A stretch of DNA of 64,000 nt, taken from assembly GCA_018902545.1 (NCBI GenBank), contig JAHIQM010000014.1, positions 62,001 through 126,000 of the forward strand, given 5' to 3'. This stretch comes from Pseudomonadota bacterium. Its GTDB lineage: Bacteria > Desulfobacterota > Desulfovibrionia > Desulfovibrionales > Desulfomicrobiaceae. The notes under the pieces were generated by a model, which had not been told where the DNA came from, did no database searches, and was given only the letters and a program-made list of their open reading frames with translations. Shown piece after piece: positions 1-8,612 of this stretch (within the stretch, counting starts at the first letter, position 1; every line of letters begins with the position of its first letter). The translations under genes and the position numbers were made by a program.

Positions 1-1
1 A

Positions 2-388
2 TATAATGAATCCGCTGAGATCGTACACGCCATCGCCGCCCACCACGAGGACATCCCGCCCAAGTCGGTTTACGCCGTGCTGGTTCAGGCCGCGGACAGT
101 CTCTCCGGTGCCCGCCCCGGGGCGCGCAAGGAATTGCTGGAGAGCTACGTCAAGCGTCTGGAGGAGCTGGAAGGCATCGCCACCGGATTTGCGGGCGTGA
201 GCAGGGCCTTTGCCATCCAGGCTGGCCGGGAAGTGCGCGTCATGGTGGACTGCGAATCGGTCAACGACGACCAGATCTACATGCTGAGCAAGGATATCGC
301 CAAGCAGATCGAGGAGAAGATGACGTATCCTGGCCAGATCCGGGTCACCGTCATCCGCGAGAAGCGGGCCGTGGGCATTGCCAAGTAA
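2..388 (+). CDS. rny: Ribonuclease Y, C-terminal part (5' end outside window)
   Basis: The reading frame is open from the left edge and ends at TAA 386-388, so only the last 128 codons are present. The visible part covers the end of the HD phosphodiesterase domain (the string AIAAHHEDI near the edge) and the typical C-terminal segment with [23 protein letters not shown] and a C-terminal VGIAK. RNase Y is a membrane-anchored endoribonuclease that starts mRNA decay; the anchor and KH domain would lie upstream. ymdB follows 5 bp later, and rny-ymdB is a common bacterial gene pair. The call is firm on family-specific strings; catalysis cannot be judged from the fragment. Confidence 0.9.
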   Translation, partial: YNESAEIVHAIAAHHEDIPPKSVYAVLVQAADSLSGARPGARKELLESYVKRLEELEGIATGFAGVSRAFAIQAGREVRVMVDCESVNDDQIYMLSKDIAKQIEEKMTYPGQIRVTVIREKRAVGIAK

Positions 389-393
389 CTTAC

Positions 394-1170
394 ATGCGAC
401 TTCTCTTCCTGGGCGACATTGTCGGTAACAGCGGGCGGCAGATGGTCAGGGATCATCTGCCGCGTTTGCGTCGTGAATTGGGGCTGAACGCTGTGCTGGC
501 CAACGGCGAGAATGCCTCAGGCGGCATGGGACTTTCGGCCAAGAGCGCCCAGGAACTGCTGCGCTGCGGGGTGGACGTTCTGACCACTGGCAACCATGTC
601 TGGAAATTTCCCGATATCCGTCCCCTGCTGCAAAGCGAGCACCGTCTGCTGCGTCCGGCCAATTATCCCGCATCCGCGCCGGGAAGGGGAATGGGGATTT
701 ACGATCTGGGAGAAGGGCTGCCGCCGCTGGCAGTCATCAACCTGCAGGGCCGCACCTTCATGGAGGCCCTCGACTGTCCATTCGCAGCGGCCGAGAAGCT
801 GGCGGCTCAGGCTCCGCAGGGGGCTGTCATCGTGGTCGACATGCACGCCGAGGCCACCTCGGAAAAACGTGCCCTGGCCCACATGCTGCGCGGCCGCGTG
901 CAGGCGGTGGTCGGCACGCACACCCATGTGCAGACCAACGACGCCACCATCCTTGACTCGGTCACGGGCTACATCTCGGATCTGGGCATGTGCGGGCCGG
1001 AAGACTCCTGCCTGGGCATGGACAACGACATCATTCTGCGCAGATTTCGCAGCGGATTGCCCCAGCGTTTTGAGCTGGCCAAGGGGCCATGCATGCTGAG
1101 CGGGGCGCTTATGGAAATGGATCAGGGCCGATGCCGCGAGATCACGGCTTGGCAATACAGGGCATCTTAA
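394..1170 (+). CDS. ymdB: YmdB-family calcineurin-like metallophosphoesterase
   Basis: 258 codons, the usual family length. Metal-ligand motifs of the fold are visible: an N-terminal FLGDIVG, then NGENAS (residues about 38-43), TTGNHVWK near residue 65, DMHAEATSEK near 150 and VGTHTHVQTND near 175. Characterised family members hydrolyse 2',3'-cyclic nucleotides and influence RNA turnover and biofilm decisions. It sits 5 bp behind rny and 15 bp before tyrS, so it is probably co-transcribed with both. Function is inferred from the family; the fold assignment is secure. Confidence 0.88.
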   Translation: MRLLFLGDIVGNSGRQMVRDHLPRLRRELGLNAVLANGENASGGMGLSAKSAQELLRCGVDVLTTGNHVWKFPDIRPLLQSEHRLLRPANYPASAPGRGMGIYDLGEGLPPLAVINLQGRTFMEALDCPFAAAEKLAAQAPQGAVIVVDMHAEATSEKRALAHMLRGRVQAVVGTHTHVQTNDATILDSVTGYISDLGMCGPEDSCLGMDNDIILRRFRSGLPQRFELAKGPCMLSGALMEMDQGRCREITAWQYRAS

Positions 1171-1185
1171 AGAACAGGAACAGTC

Positions 1186-2382
1186 ATGACAGATATGGAG
1201 TTGGCTCGCCAGTTGGAGCAGATCCGGCGTGGAAGCGTGGAGATCATCAATGAAGAGGAACTGATCGGCAAGCTGCGCAAAGGCGTTCCGCTGCGGGTCA
1301 AGGCCGGGTTCGATCCCACCGCCCCGGACCTGCATCTGGGGCACACGGTGCTGATCCAGAAGCTCAAGCATTTTCAGGATCTTGGCCATCAGGTCATTTT
1401 TCTCATTGGCGACTTCACGGGCATGATCGGCGACCCTTCCGGCAAGTCCGAGACGCGCAAGAAGCTGACCCGCGAGGAAGTGCTGCGCAACGCCGAGACC
1501 TACAAGCGGCAGATTTTCAAGATCCTTGATCCCGAACGCACCGAGATCGCCTTCAACTCCACCTGGCTGGACAAATTTTCCGCGGCCGATTTCATCGAAC
1601 TGTGCTCCAGGTACACCGTTGCCCGGATGCTTGAGCGCGACGATTTCGAGAAGCGGTTCAAGGGTAACCAGCCCATCGCCATTCACGAATTCCTTTATCC
1701 CCTCGTGCAGGGATACGACTCGGTGGCCCTCAAGGCCGACGTCGAACTGGGCGGGACGGATCAGAAGTTCAACCTGCTCATGGGCCGCCATCTGCAGCGC
1801 GAACACGGCCAGGCGTCGCAGATCGTCCTGACCGTGCCCATTCTCGAAGGCCTCGACGGGGTCCAGAAGATGAGCAAGTCCCTGGGCAACTACATCGGCA
1901 TCGACGAGGCCCCGGCAGACGTGTTCGGCAAGGTCATGTCCGTTTCCGACGAGCTCATGTGGCGCTATTACGAACTGCTCTCCGACAGGACTCTGGATCA
2001 GATCCGTGCCCTGAAGGAACAGGTCACAAGTGGTGCGCTGCACCCCAAGACCGCCAAGGAGGATCTGGCCGAGGAGATCACCGTGCGTTTTCATGGGGCC
2101 GAGGCCGGGCAGGCCGCCCGGGAAGGTTTCAACGCGGTGTTCGCCAAGCAGGGTATTCCCGAGGATATCGAGGTCTTTTCGTCGGCTGCGGGTGTCCAGC
2201 TGATTGACGTGCTGAGCGAGAGCGGGGTGTGTTCCTCCAAGGGCGATGCCCGGCGCATGTGCAAGCAGAACGCCGTGACCGTTGACGGGAGCAAGGAGGA
2301 CGACGCCAGCTTTGCCTTTGCCTCCGGAGAATACGTGCTCAAGATCGGCAAAAAAAGATTTTTGAAGCTCGTGGTTGCGTAA
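1186..2382 (+). CDS. tyrS: Tyrosyl-tRNA synthetase
   Basis: 398 codons. Class I signatures are present: HLGHT (residues 50-54, the HIGH motif) and KMSKS (228-232). The catalytic core contains [17 protein letters not shown], typical of the TyrZ-like branch of bacterial TyrRS, and the C-terminal 60 residues form an S4-type RNA-binding domain. It charges tRNA-Tyr in the cytoplasm. It lies 15 bp behind ymdB and 12 bp before the prenyltransferase gene, consistent with one + strand operon. No T-box or attenuator is visible in the short gap upstream. Confidence 0.96.
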   Translation: MTDMELARQLEQIRRGSVEIINEEELIGKLRKGVPLRVKAGFDPTAPDLHLGHTVLIQKLKHFQDLGHQVIFLIGDFTGMIGDPSGKSETRKKLTREEVLRNAETYKRQIFKILDPERTEIAFNSTWLDKFSAADFIELCSRYTVARMLERDDFEKRFKGNQPIAIHEFLYPLVQGYDSVALKADVELGGTDQKFNLLMGRHLQREHGQASQIVLTVPILEGLDGVQKMSKSLGNYIGIDEAPADVFGKVMSVSDELMWRYYELLSDRTLDQIRALKEQVTSGALHPKTAKEDLAEEITVRFHGAEAGQAAREGFNAVFAKQGIPEDIEVFSSAAGVQLIDVLSESGVCSSKGDARRMCKQNAVTVDGSKEDDASFAFASGEYVLKIGKKRFLKLVVA

Positions 2383-2394
2383 GGGGAGGGGGCT

Positions 2395-3258
2395 ATGTTG
2401 TCCATTTGGCGCAAAACTGTTCTTTTGGCGCGCATGGTCAAGATCGAGCATTCGATCTTTGCCCTGCCCTTTGCCTATCTTGGTATGATTTGGGCCGCAG
2501 GGGGCTGGCCGGGGTGGAAAACATTCACGGCCCTGACTGTGGCCATGGTTGCTGTGCGTTCCTTTGCCATGGCCATCAACCGTCTGGTCGATCTGCCCAT
2601 CGATTCGAAAAACCCGCGCACCCTTTCGCGGCCTCTGGTCACCGGCGAGATCGGTGTCTTTGAGACCAGGGTTTTCATTGCCGTGAGCGCAGTTGTGTTC
2701 GTCTCGGCGTGCGCCCTGCTTAATCCGCTCTGTCTGGCCCTCTCGCCCCTGGCCCTGGTTTGGTCGAGCCTCTATAGCTACACCAAGCGCTTTACCAGGC
2801 TGTGTCATTTTTTCCTGGGCTCGGTGCTGGGACTGGCTCCCCTGGCCGGATGGCTGGCCGTTTCTCCGGCCGTGGAGCTTGCTCCCGTGCTGCTGGGCCT
2901 GGGCGTGACCTTCTGGGTGGCGGGTTTCGACATTCTTTACGCCTGCCAGGATGTTGATTTCGACCGCGCAGAAAATCTTCACTCCATGCCCGCCGCCAGC
3001 GGTGTGCCCACGGCCCTGGCGCTGTCGACTTACAGCCATGCGGTCACGGCGGTCTTTTTTCTCTTGGCCGGATGGGCCGCCGGGGCCGGGTTGGTCTACG
3101 CAGCCTTTTGCCTGATCGTGGCGTTGATCCTGCTCTTCGAGCATCGGCTGATTTCCGCCGATGACATGAGTCGGGTCAATCTGGCGTTTTTCACCGTGAA
3201 CGGTTTTGTTGCGGTATTTTTGTTCGCAGGCGCGGTGCTCGACATTGCGCTCCGGTAA
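2395..3258 (+). CDS. UbiA-family polyprenyltransferase (possible menaquinone pathway enzyme)
   Basis: 287 codons, strongly hydrophobic, with about eight to nine predicted membrane spans. Both aspartate-rich motifs of UbiA enzymes are visible: NRLVDLPID near residue 61 and DVDFDRAEN near residue 187, which bind prenyl diphosphate through magnesium. The family attaches an isoprenoid tail to an aromatic acceptor. Menaquinone-using anaerobes of this group usually run the futalosine route, so an MqnP-type role is plausible, but 4-hydroxybenzoate-type or other acceptors cannot be excluded. No other quinone gene lies in the window to decide it. Confidence 0.8.
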   Translation: MLSIWRKTVLLARMVKIEHSIFALPFAYLGMIWAAGGWPGWKTFTALTVAMVAVRSFAMAINRLVDLPIDSKNPRTLSRPLVTGEIGVFETRVFIAVSAVVFVSACALLNPLCLALSPLALVWSSLYSYTKRFTRLCHFFLGSVLGLAPLAGWLAVSPAVELAPVLLGLGVTFWVAGFDILYACQDVDFDRAENLHSMPAASGVPTALALSTYSHAVTAVFFLLAGWAAGAGLVYAAFCLIVALILLFEHRLISADDMSRVNLAFFTVNGFVAVFLFAGAVLDIALR

Positions 3259-3280
3259 TCATTTCCCAAGGGAGCATCCC

Positions 3281-4729
3281 ATGCGCGAAGCCAACGTTTT
3301 CCCCACATACAGAGGGGAAATGGAATATGTCTGCCTCGGTTGTCAGGCCAGGTACCCCATTGACGAGCTGCACTACACCTGCCCCAGCTGTAAGGGCGTG
3401 TTTCTGCTGGAGGACACTGGATTTTCCGAGCTTGAAAAAACCCCAGGGCAAGCGTGGCGCGATATTTTCGACTTGCGCGCCGCCACCAAGAATCCCGCCC
3501 TGCGCGGCATTTTCCGTTTTTACGAGCTCATGGCCCCTGTGGTGGCTGAGGAGCACATTGTCTACCTTGGCGAGGGCAACACCCCTGTGACCCGCTCATC
3601 GCCCGCCCTGGAGCGCCTGGTGGGCCAATCCATGGCCTTCAAGAACGATGGACAGAATCCGTCGGCGTCCTTCAAGGATCGCGGCATGGCCTGCGCCTAC
3701 TCCTATCTGCGCCATCTGGTCGCCAAGCACGACTGGGACAATGTCCTGACCATCTGCGCCTCCACCGGCGACACCTCCGCCGCAGCGGCCCTGTACGCCG
3801 CGTATGTGGGCGAGCCGCTGACCTCGGTAGTGCTCCTGCCCCAGGGCAAGGTCACCGCCCAGCAGCTTTCGCAGCCCCTGGGCAGCGGGGCCAAGGTGCT
3901 GGAAATCCCCGGCGTCTTTGACGACTGCATGAAGGTGGTCGAGTATCTGGCCGATCATTACCGGGTTGCGCTCCTGAATTCCAAGAATGCCTGGCGCATT
4001 CTCGGGCAGGAAAGCTATGCCTTCGAGGTGGCCCAGTGGTACGATTGGGATCTGCGCGGCAAGGTCATTTTCGTGCCCATCGGCAACGCCGGGAACATCA
4101 CGGCCATCATGAGCGGTTTCCTGAAGCTGTTGCGACTCGGAGTCATTGAAGCCTTGCCGCGCATTGTCGGCGTGCAGTCGGAACATGCAGACCCGGTATT
4201 TCGCTATTACGACCAGGCGCCGGGCCAGCGCAGATTTGAAGCGGTGAAGGTGCGTCCGTCAGTGGCCCAGGCTGCCATGATCGGCAACCCCGTATCCTTC
4301 CCCCGGGTCGCATTTCTGGCGGAGCAGTACCAGAAGCTCGGTGGAGCCGGATCGTTCGCGGTGGTGCAGGTCAGCGAGCAGCGCATCATCGAGTCCATGC
4401 TGCTGGCCAACAGGCACGGGCACATCGCGTGCACCCAGGGCGGAGAGTGCCTGGCCGGACTCCTCAAGGCCAAGGAGCTTGGGCTCATGGCCAAGGACGA
4501 ACTGGCGGTTCTCGACGCCACCGCCCACGCACTGAAATTCGCGGGCTTCCAGGACATGTATTTTAACGACGGTTTCGGCGCCGAATTCGAGATCACTCCC
4601 GATAAGAAATTGGCCAACGCGCCGCGTCTGGTCATCGGGCAGGACGAGAAGGCGCGCCTGCCCGAGGCCGAGTTTACTGTTGCGGCCGCGCAAAACGTGG
4701 TCGGGATTCTGGGACTGGACAAGAAGTAA
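3281..4729 (+). CDS. thrC: Threonine synthase, PLP-dependent
   Basis: 482 codons from ATG 3281, chosen because AAGGGAG sits 6 bp upstream and the protein then begins just before its zinc ribbon; an upstream in-frame extension overlaps the prenyltransferase gene. The N-terminus has CLGCQ and CPSC, a zinc-ribbon-like pair seen in many long threonine synthases. The PLP lysine is K132 in NPSASFKDRG; the glycine-rich phosphate loop is PIGNAGN. It converts O-phosphohomoserine to threonine. hom, which makes the homoserine precursor, lies in the same window but in a different transcription unit. Confidence 0.92.
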   Translation: MREANVFPTYRGEMEYVCLGCQARYPIDELHYTCPSCKGVFLLEDTGFSELEKTPGQAWRDIFDLRAATKNPALRGIFRFYELMAPVVAEEHIVYLGEGNTPVTRSSPALERLVGQSMAFKNDGQNPSASFKDRGMACAYSYLRHLVAKHDWDNVLTICASTGDTSAAAALYAAYVGEPLTSVVLLPQGKVTAQQLSQPLGSGAKVLEIPGVFDDCMKVVEYLADHYRVALLNSKNAWRILGQESYAFEVAQWYDWDLRGKVIFVPIGNAGNITAIMSGFLKLLRLGVIEALPRIVGVQSEHADPVFRYYDQAPGQRRFEAVKVRPSVAQAAMIGNPVSFPRVAFLAEQYQKLGGAGSFAVVQVSEQRIIESMLLANRHGHIACTQGGECLAGLLKAKELGLMAKDELAVLDATAHALKFAGFQDMYFNDGFGAEFEITPDKKLANAPRLVIGQDEKARLPEAEFTVAAAQNVVGILGLDKK

Positions 4730-4744
4730 AGGCGGGTTTTTTTA

Positions 4745-4874
4745 GACGTTACTGCGAAAGTGGCGAATGATTCTGAGTGTCATTCCCGCGAATTCGGGAA
4801 TCCTTTTTCTTATCAACTAGTTAAAAAGGCATGGATCCCCTTTTTCAAGGGGATGACGACTCTACACAGACGTC
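4745..4874 (+). repeat. 130-bp MITE-like repeat, copy 1
   Basis: A non-coding unit bounded by GACGT and ACGTC. It matches, along its whole length and in reverse orientation, the segment at 36078-36208. Shared parts are a GAGTGTCATTCCCG hairpin arm, a GTTAAAAAGGCATGGATCCCC core and a GGGGATGACGACT arm. The terminal repeats are decayed here compared with the second copy. It lies directly behind thrC in a convergent gap. Confidence 0.75.
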
Positions 4875-4893
4875 TTTTCAGACGCATAAGTCG

Positions 4894-4921
4894 AATGGCC
4901 GGGGCGAAAGTCCCGGCCATT
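4894..4921. terminator. Stem-loop between convergent thrC and lpxI
   Basis: A perfect 10-bp stem (AATGGCCGGG with CCCGGCCATT) and an 8-nt loop, 14 bp from the lpxI stop codon. On the + strand it is followed by a short T run; on the - strand the T run is poor. It probably ends transcription from one or both sides. Confidence 0.6.
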
Positions 4922-4934
4922 TTCGTAAACGCGG

Positions 4935-5747
4935 TCAGCTCGACCCAGGCAGTCCGATGAGCGTGAGGCCGTGGCTGTCGGCGAATGCCAGGGCCTTGTC
5001 CTGCTCGAAAAAAATGCACCCTCCGGCCTCGAAGGCCAGGCATGTCGCGCCGACCTCGGCCATGGATTGCAGGGTCTTGAGGCCGAAAGCGGGAAGATCG
5101 AGACGCTTGTCCTGGGTCGGCTTGGGACGTTTGACCACCACCGCGCCAGGGCCTCCAAGGCGGCCGCCGCGAAGGATGGCCGCGTCGGTACCCTCGATGG
5201 CCTCCACCGCGAGCACGATCTTCTCTTTTACCACCAGACACTGCCCGATATCGAACTGTCCCAGGGACTGGGCCAGATTCCATCCGAAGGTAATGTCTTC
5301 ATCTTCCGCCTGCGTGGGCATTCTTTTGGTCAGAATTCCTTGCGGCGCGAGCAACTGGGGCGAGTAGAGGTGCGGGGCCACGACGGTGAGTCCTTCGCGT
5401 TCGAGCTCGGCTGAAAGCGCGCGCAGCAGCACGTCGTCTCCGCGCGCCTTGATGGAAAAAAGGAGTTTTGCCGCACGCCAATCCGGGCGGATGTCGAGGG
5501 CCCGGGGCTTGTTGATGGGACCGGCCATGACCACGTGGGTGACGTGCTGGGCGGTGAAAAATTCGATGAGTCGGCCGAGCTGGCCAAGCCTTAGCCACGA
5601 AAAGCTTTCGCAGTGCGTGGGAAAGGTGGGGTCGGTGTCGGAAGAAAATCCGACACCGACGACGCGTTCGCCGCGTTCCCGGGCAGTGCGGGCAACGGTG
5701 ATGGGGAATGAGCCGCCGCCAGCGATGATGCCAAGCGTCCTGGTCAT
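4935..5747 (-). CDS. lpxI: UDP-2,3-diacylglucosamine pyrophosphatase LpxI
   Basis: 270 codons from ATG 5747. This start is chosen over an in-frame ATG 60 bp upstream because it gives the typical N-terminus MTRTLGIIAGGG; the longer form would overlap lpxA. The family strings AGPINKP and DEDITFGWN, a C-terminal KTLQSMAEVGATCLAFEAG stretch and usual family length support LpxI, which cleaves UDP-diacylglucosamine to lipid X by a mechanism different from LpxH. It is the last gene of the lpxD-fabZ-lpxA-lpxI set, 7 bp behind lpxA. Having LpxI rather than LpxH is common in this part of the Proteobacteria. Confidence 0.92.
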   Translation of the reverse strand: MTRTLGIIAGGGSFPITVARTARERGERVVGVGFSSDTDPTFPTHCESFSWLRLGQLGRLIEFFTAQHVTHVVMAGPINKPRALDIRPDWRAAKLLFSIKARGDDVLLRALSAELEREGLTVVAPHLYSPQLLAPQGILTKRMPTQAEDEDITFGWNLAQSLGQFDIGQCLVVKEKIVLAVEAIEGTDAAILRGGRLGGPGAVVVKRPKPTQDKRLDLPAFGLKTLQSMAEVGATCLAFEAGGCIFFEQDKALAFADSHGLTLIGLPGSS

Positions 5748-5754
5748 GATCCGC

Positions 5755-6546
5755 CTAGATGCGTTCAGGCGTGATGGTGCCCCGTTTGCTGCTGCGGATG
5801 AACTCAAGGAGCTTCATGACCTGCGGAAAGTTGCCAAGCTCTGTCTCGACCTGCTGCATGACTTCGTTGCGTTCCTGGTTGGAGCGCCAGATCAGCTTGT
5901 AAGCGGACTTGAGGGCACTGATCTCTTCGGAGGAGAGCCCATGGCGACGCAGTCCGATGAGATTGAGACCCCTCAGCGTGGCCCGCTCGCCCACGGCCAG
6001 CATGAAAGGCGGCACGTCCTGGGCGACACCGGTCTTGCCGCCGATAAAGGCGAAGTCCCCGATGTTCACGAACTGATGGACTGCGGACAGTCCGCCCACC
6101 ACGACCTCGTTGCCCACGGTCACGTGTCCGGCCAGGGTCGCGGCGTTGGCGAGCACATTGCTGTCGCCGACCACGCAGTCATGGGCGATGTGCGAATAGG
6201 CCATCATCAGGTTGTCCGAACCAACCCGGGTGACCCCTCCTCCGCCCTCGGTACCGCGGTGAATGGTCGAAAATTCGCGGATCCTGTTGCGGTCACCGAT
6301 GACAAGGGTGCTTTCTTCCCCGCCGAACTTGAGGTCCTGGGGCTCTCCGCCGACACAGGCCATGGAGTGAACATGATTTTTTGCGCCCAGGGTCGTGTAG
6401 CGCTTGATCTGCGCACCGGCGTCGATGACCGTCCCGTCACCGATATGGACCTGCTCCTCGATGATGGCGTAGGGGCCAACCGTGACTCCGGTGCCGAGAT
6501 ACGCCCCCGAGTGTACGATGGCGGCGGGGTGAATGGATGTCTGCAT
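5755..6546 (-). CDS. lpxA: UDP-N-acetylglucosamine acyltransferase LpxA
   Basis: 263 codons starting at ATG 6546, giving MQTSIHPAAIV; the TGATG overlap with the fabZ stop (shared base 6546) supports this start and translational coupling. Many hexapeptide repeats ([LIV]GxxxxI) form the left-handed beta helix in the first 190 residues, and HIAHDCVVGD contains the conserved catalytic histidine region. It transfers a 3-hydroxyacyl chain from ACP to UDP-GlcNAc, the first step of lipid A synthesis. The C-terminal helical region is intact. Confidence 0.95.
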   Translation of the reverse strand: MQTSIHPAAIVHSGAYLGTGVTVGPYAIIEEQVHIGDGTVIDAGAQIKRYTTLGAKNHVHSMACVGGEPQDLKFGGEESTLVIGDRNRIREFSTIHRGTEGGGGVTRVGSDNLMMAYSHIAHDCVVGDSNVLANAATLAGHVTVGNEVVVGGLSAVHQFVNIGDFAFIGGKTGVAQDVPPFMLAVGERATLRGLNLIGLRRHGLSSEEISALKSAYKLIWRSNQERNEVMQQVETELGNFPQVMKLLEFIRSSKRGTITPERI

Positions 6547-7013
6547 CAGTCCTCCCTTGGTACCACGGAAGCGGTGAGAATGCCTTCGGCCACGACCTTT
6601 CCGTTGACCATGGCCTTGCCGTTTGTTTTCCACATCATCATCTTGTGACGTTCGTAGGTAACGTGCAGGTGCAACTGGTCACCCGGAAACACAGGGCGCC
6701 GAAAGCGCACTTTTTCCATGCCGGTGAAAAGAAATATCTTGCCGACGGTGTCCGCCGGGGGAAGGCTCTTGATGACCATGATCCCGCCCGCCTGGGCCAG
6801 AGCTTCAAGGATGAGCACTCCGGGCATGACGGGATAGGAAGGAAAATGGCCCTGGAAGAAAGGTTCGTTGATGGAGACGCTCTTTATGGCGTGCACGGAC
6901 TTCATGGGTTCGAAGGAGATTACCCGGTCCACCATCAGAAATGGATAACGGTGAGGGAGCAGGTCCAGAATGTCCCGGCTGACGATTTCGCCCTGGTCTG
7001 GTTTGGTTATCAT
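6546..7013 (-). CDS. fabZ: 3-hydroxyacyl-ACP dehydratase FabZ
   Basis: 155 codons from ATG 7013. An AAAGGG ribosome site upstream and a 4-bp gap from lpxD favour this start over one seven codons earlier that would overlap lpxD. Hot-dog fold signatures are LLPHRYPFLMVDR, GHFPSYPVMPGVL (active-site His) and EALAQAGG (active-site Glu). It dehydrates 3-hydroxyacyl-ACP in fatty acid synthesis and competes with LpxA and LpxD for the same substrate, which explains the conserved lpxD-fabZ-lpxA order. Confidence 0.96.
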   Translation of the reverse strand: MITKPDQGEIVSRDILDLLPHRYPFLMVDRVISFEPMKSVHAIKSVSINEPFFQGHFPSYPVMPGVLILEALAQAGGIMVIKSLPPADTVGKIFLFTGMEKVRFRRPVFPGDQLHLHVTYERHKMMMWKTNGKAMVNGKVVAEGILTASVVPRED

Positions 7014-7017
7014 GTCA

Positions 7018-8046
7018 TTACCCTTTGTTCGCAAGTTCTTCCCGGAGGGCGGCCAGTTCCTTTTCCAGTTTGCCGAGCCGCCGTTTCATTTCCGGCAGTT
7101 TGGGGATGATGGCCGAGGTACGCAAAAAAGTTCCGTGTGGCATGACCGGGATGCCGCTCAAGTCGGTCCCCGGCGGGACATCCTTGCCCACGCCGGACTT
7201 GGCACCGATGCGGCACCCGTCGCCCAGATGGATGTGCCCGGCGACCCCGACCTGTCCGGCCAGAATCACGCCGTCGCCCAGGGACGTCGAGCCCGCGATG
7301 CCGACCTGCGCCACGATGATGCAGTTGCGCCCCACCCTGACGTTGTGTCCAAGCTGGACCAGATTGTCGATCTTGGTTCCCTGTCCGACCCGGGTTTCTC
7401 CGAGCGCGGCGCGGTCAATGGTCGTGTTGGCCCCGATTTCCACGTCGTCTTCGATGACGGTCCGTCCGATCTGGGGAAATTTGGTCATTCCAGACGCGGC
7501 CTGGGCAAAGCCGAATCCGTCGCTGCCCAGAACCGTCCCGGCATGCAGGATGACCCGCTTTCCGACCACGGTGCCGGCCATGAGCGAGCAGTTGGGATAG
7601 ATGGTGGTATCCTCACCGATGACGCAGTCTTCACCGACATAGGCGCCGCTGAAAATGCGGACCCCGGGCTCCACACGTGCTCCCCGCCCAATGAAGGCGA
7701 AAGGCGCGATGGCTGCACCGGCGTCGACCACTGCCTCGTCGTGCACGAAAGCAAGCTCGCTCACGCCGCTGAAACAACCCTGGGTTTTGGCGAAAAGCTG
7801 AACGCTGCGGGCGAAGTCGAGGTAGGGATTGGCGCTTAAGAGACAGGACAGGGAGTCCGGTGCCTGGTCGGCGATGATGATGACCGCGCCGGCACTGGTA
7901 GTCTCCAGCTGCGGCGCGTACTTGGGATTGGCCAGAAAGGACAGTTCGGAGGGCGTGGCGTCAGCCAAGGTGTTGACGCCACTGATCTCCATGTCCCTGC
8001 CCTTAAGCGTGAGACCCAGCCGGGACGCGATTTCGGAAAGAAGCAT
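7018..8046 (-). CDS. lpxD: UDP-3-O-acylglucosamine N-acyltransferase LpxD
   Basis: 342 codons. An N-terminal uridine-binding domain ([17 protein letters not shown], then a [15 protein letters not shown] stretch) precedes a long run of hexapeptide repeats and a C-terminal helix. The active-site region [11 protein letters not shown] carries the conserved His. It adds the second 3-hydroxyacyl chain to UDP-acylglucosamine. It begins 11 bp after skp and is 4 bp from fabZ. Confidence 0.95.
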   Translation of the reverse strand: MLLSEIASRLGLTLKGRDMEISGVNTLADATPSELSFLANPKYAPQLETTSAGAVIIIADQAPDSLSCLLSANPYLDFARSVQLFAKTQGCFSGVSELAFVHDEAVVDAGAAIAPFAFIGRGARVEPGVRIFSGAYVGEDCVIGEDTTIYPNCSLMAGTVVGKRVILHAGTVLGSDGFGFAQAASGMTKFPQIGRTVIEDDVEIGANTTIDRAALGETRVGQGTKIDNLVQLGHNVRVGRNCIIVAQVGIAGSTSLGDGVILAGQVGVAGHIHLGDGCRIGAKSGVGKDVPPGTDLSGIPVMPHGTFLRTSAIIPKLPEMKRRLGKLEKELAALREELANKG

Positions 8047-8057
8047 CGCAGACCCTT

Positions 8058-8573
8058 TTATTTGCCGCGCATGACTTTGTTGAGTTCGGCGATGATGTCG
8101 TTTGTGATATCCGAGCTCTCCTGGCCGTAGATTACGCCGCTGGCCTGCTTATCGAGGATGGCCGTGTATCCGTTCTTTTTGCCGTAAGCCTCAATGACGA
8201 CCAGCAGGTTGTCGATGATGGGCTTGGAGAGGTTCTGTTCGGCCTGCTGCAGCTTGCGCTGATAGCTCTGCCCCATGTCCTGGAAGTCGCGGACCTTGCG
8301 CTTGTACTGGGTTTCCTTGTCCAGCTTGGCTTCCTGGCTGAGCATCATGGACTGCTTCTGCAGCTCGTCTTTCAGGGTGTCCAGGGTCTTTTTCTGGGCA
8401 TCAAGAGTATCCTTCATATCCTTGAACTGGGTCTTGAGCTGGTCCATGGCCTTGGTTCCGGGTTCGGACTTGGCGATGATCGCCTTCATGTCCACAAAGC
8501 CGATTTTGGTTTCGGCGCCAGCCGTCAGGGCCAGGCAAAGCACGAAAAAACATGTAAGAAAAAATGCGCGCAT
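8058..8573 (-). CDS. skp: OmpH/Skp-family periplasmic chaperone
   Basis: 171 codons. The N-terminal 20 residues are a clear Sec signal peptide ending in TAGAE. The mature part starts [17 protein letters not shown], typical of the family, followed by a long charged helical hairpin (residues about 40-120, rich in K, Q, D) and a C-terminal [13 protein letters not shown]. Skp holds unfolded outer-membrane proteins in the periplasm and hands them to BamA, encoded immediately upstream. Its size matches the family. Confidence 0.9.
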   Translation of the reverse strand: MRAFFLTCFFVLCLALTAGAETKIGFVDMKAIIAKSEPGTKAMDQLKTQFKDMKDTLDAQKKTLDTLKDELQKQSMMLSQEAKLDKETQYKRKVRDFQDMGQSYQRKLQQAEQNLSKPIIDNLLVVIEAYGKKNGYTAILDKQASGVIYGQESSDITNDIIAELNKVMRGK

Positions 8574-8612
8574 GAATAACTCCTCGCCTATACTGTGTAA
8601 ATTGTCTTGTGG

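Noticed and set aside
517-3144. 875-codon open frame on the minus strand
   Set aside because: It lies fully opposite ymdB, tyrS and the prenyltransferase gene, which have clear motifs; it is an antisense artefact of GC-rich codon use.
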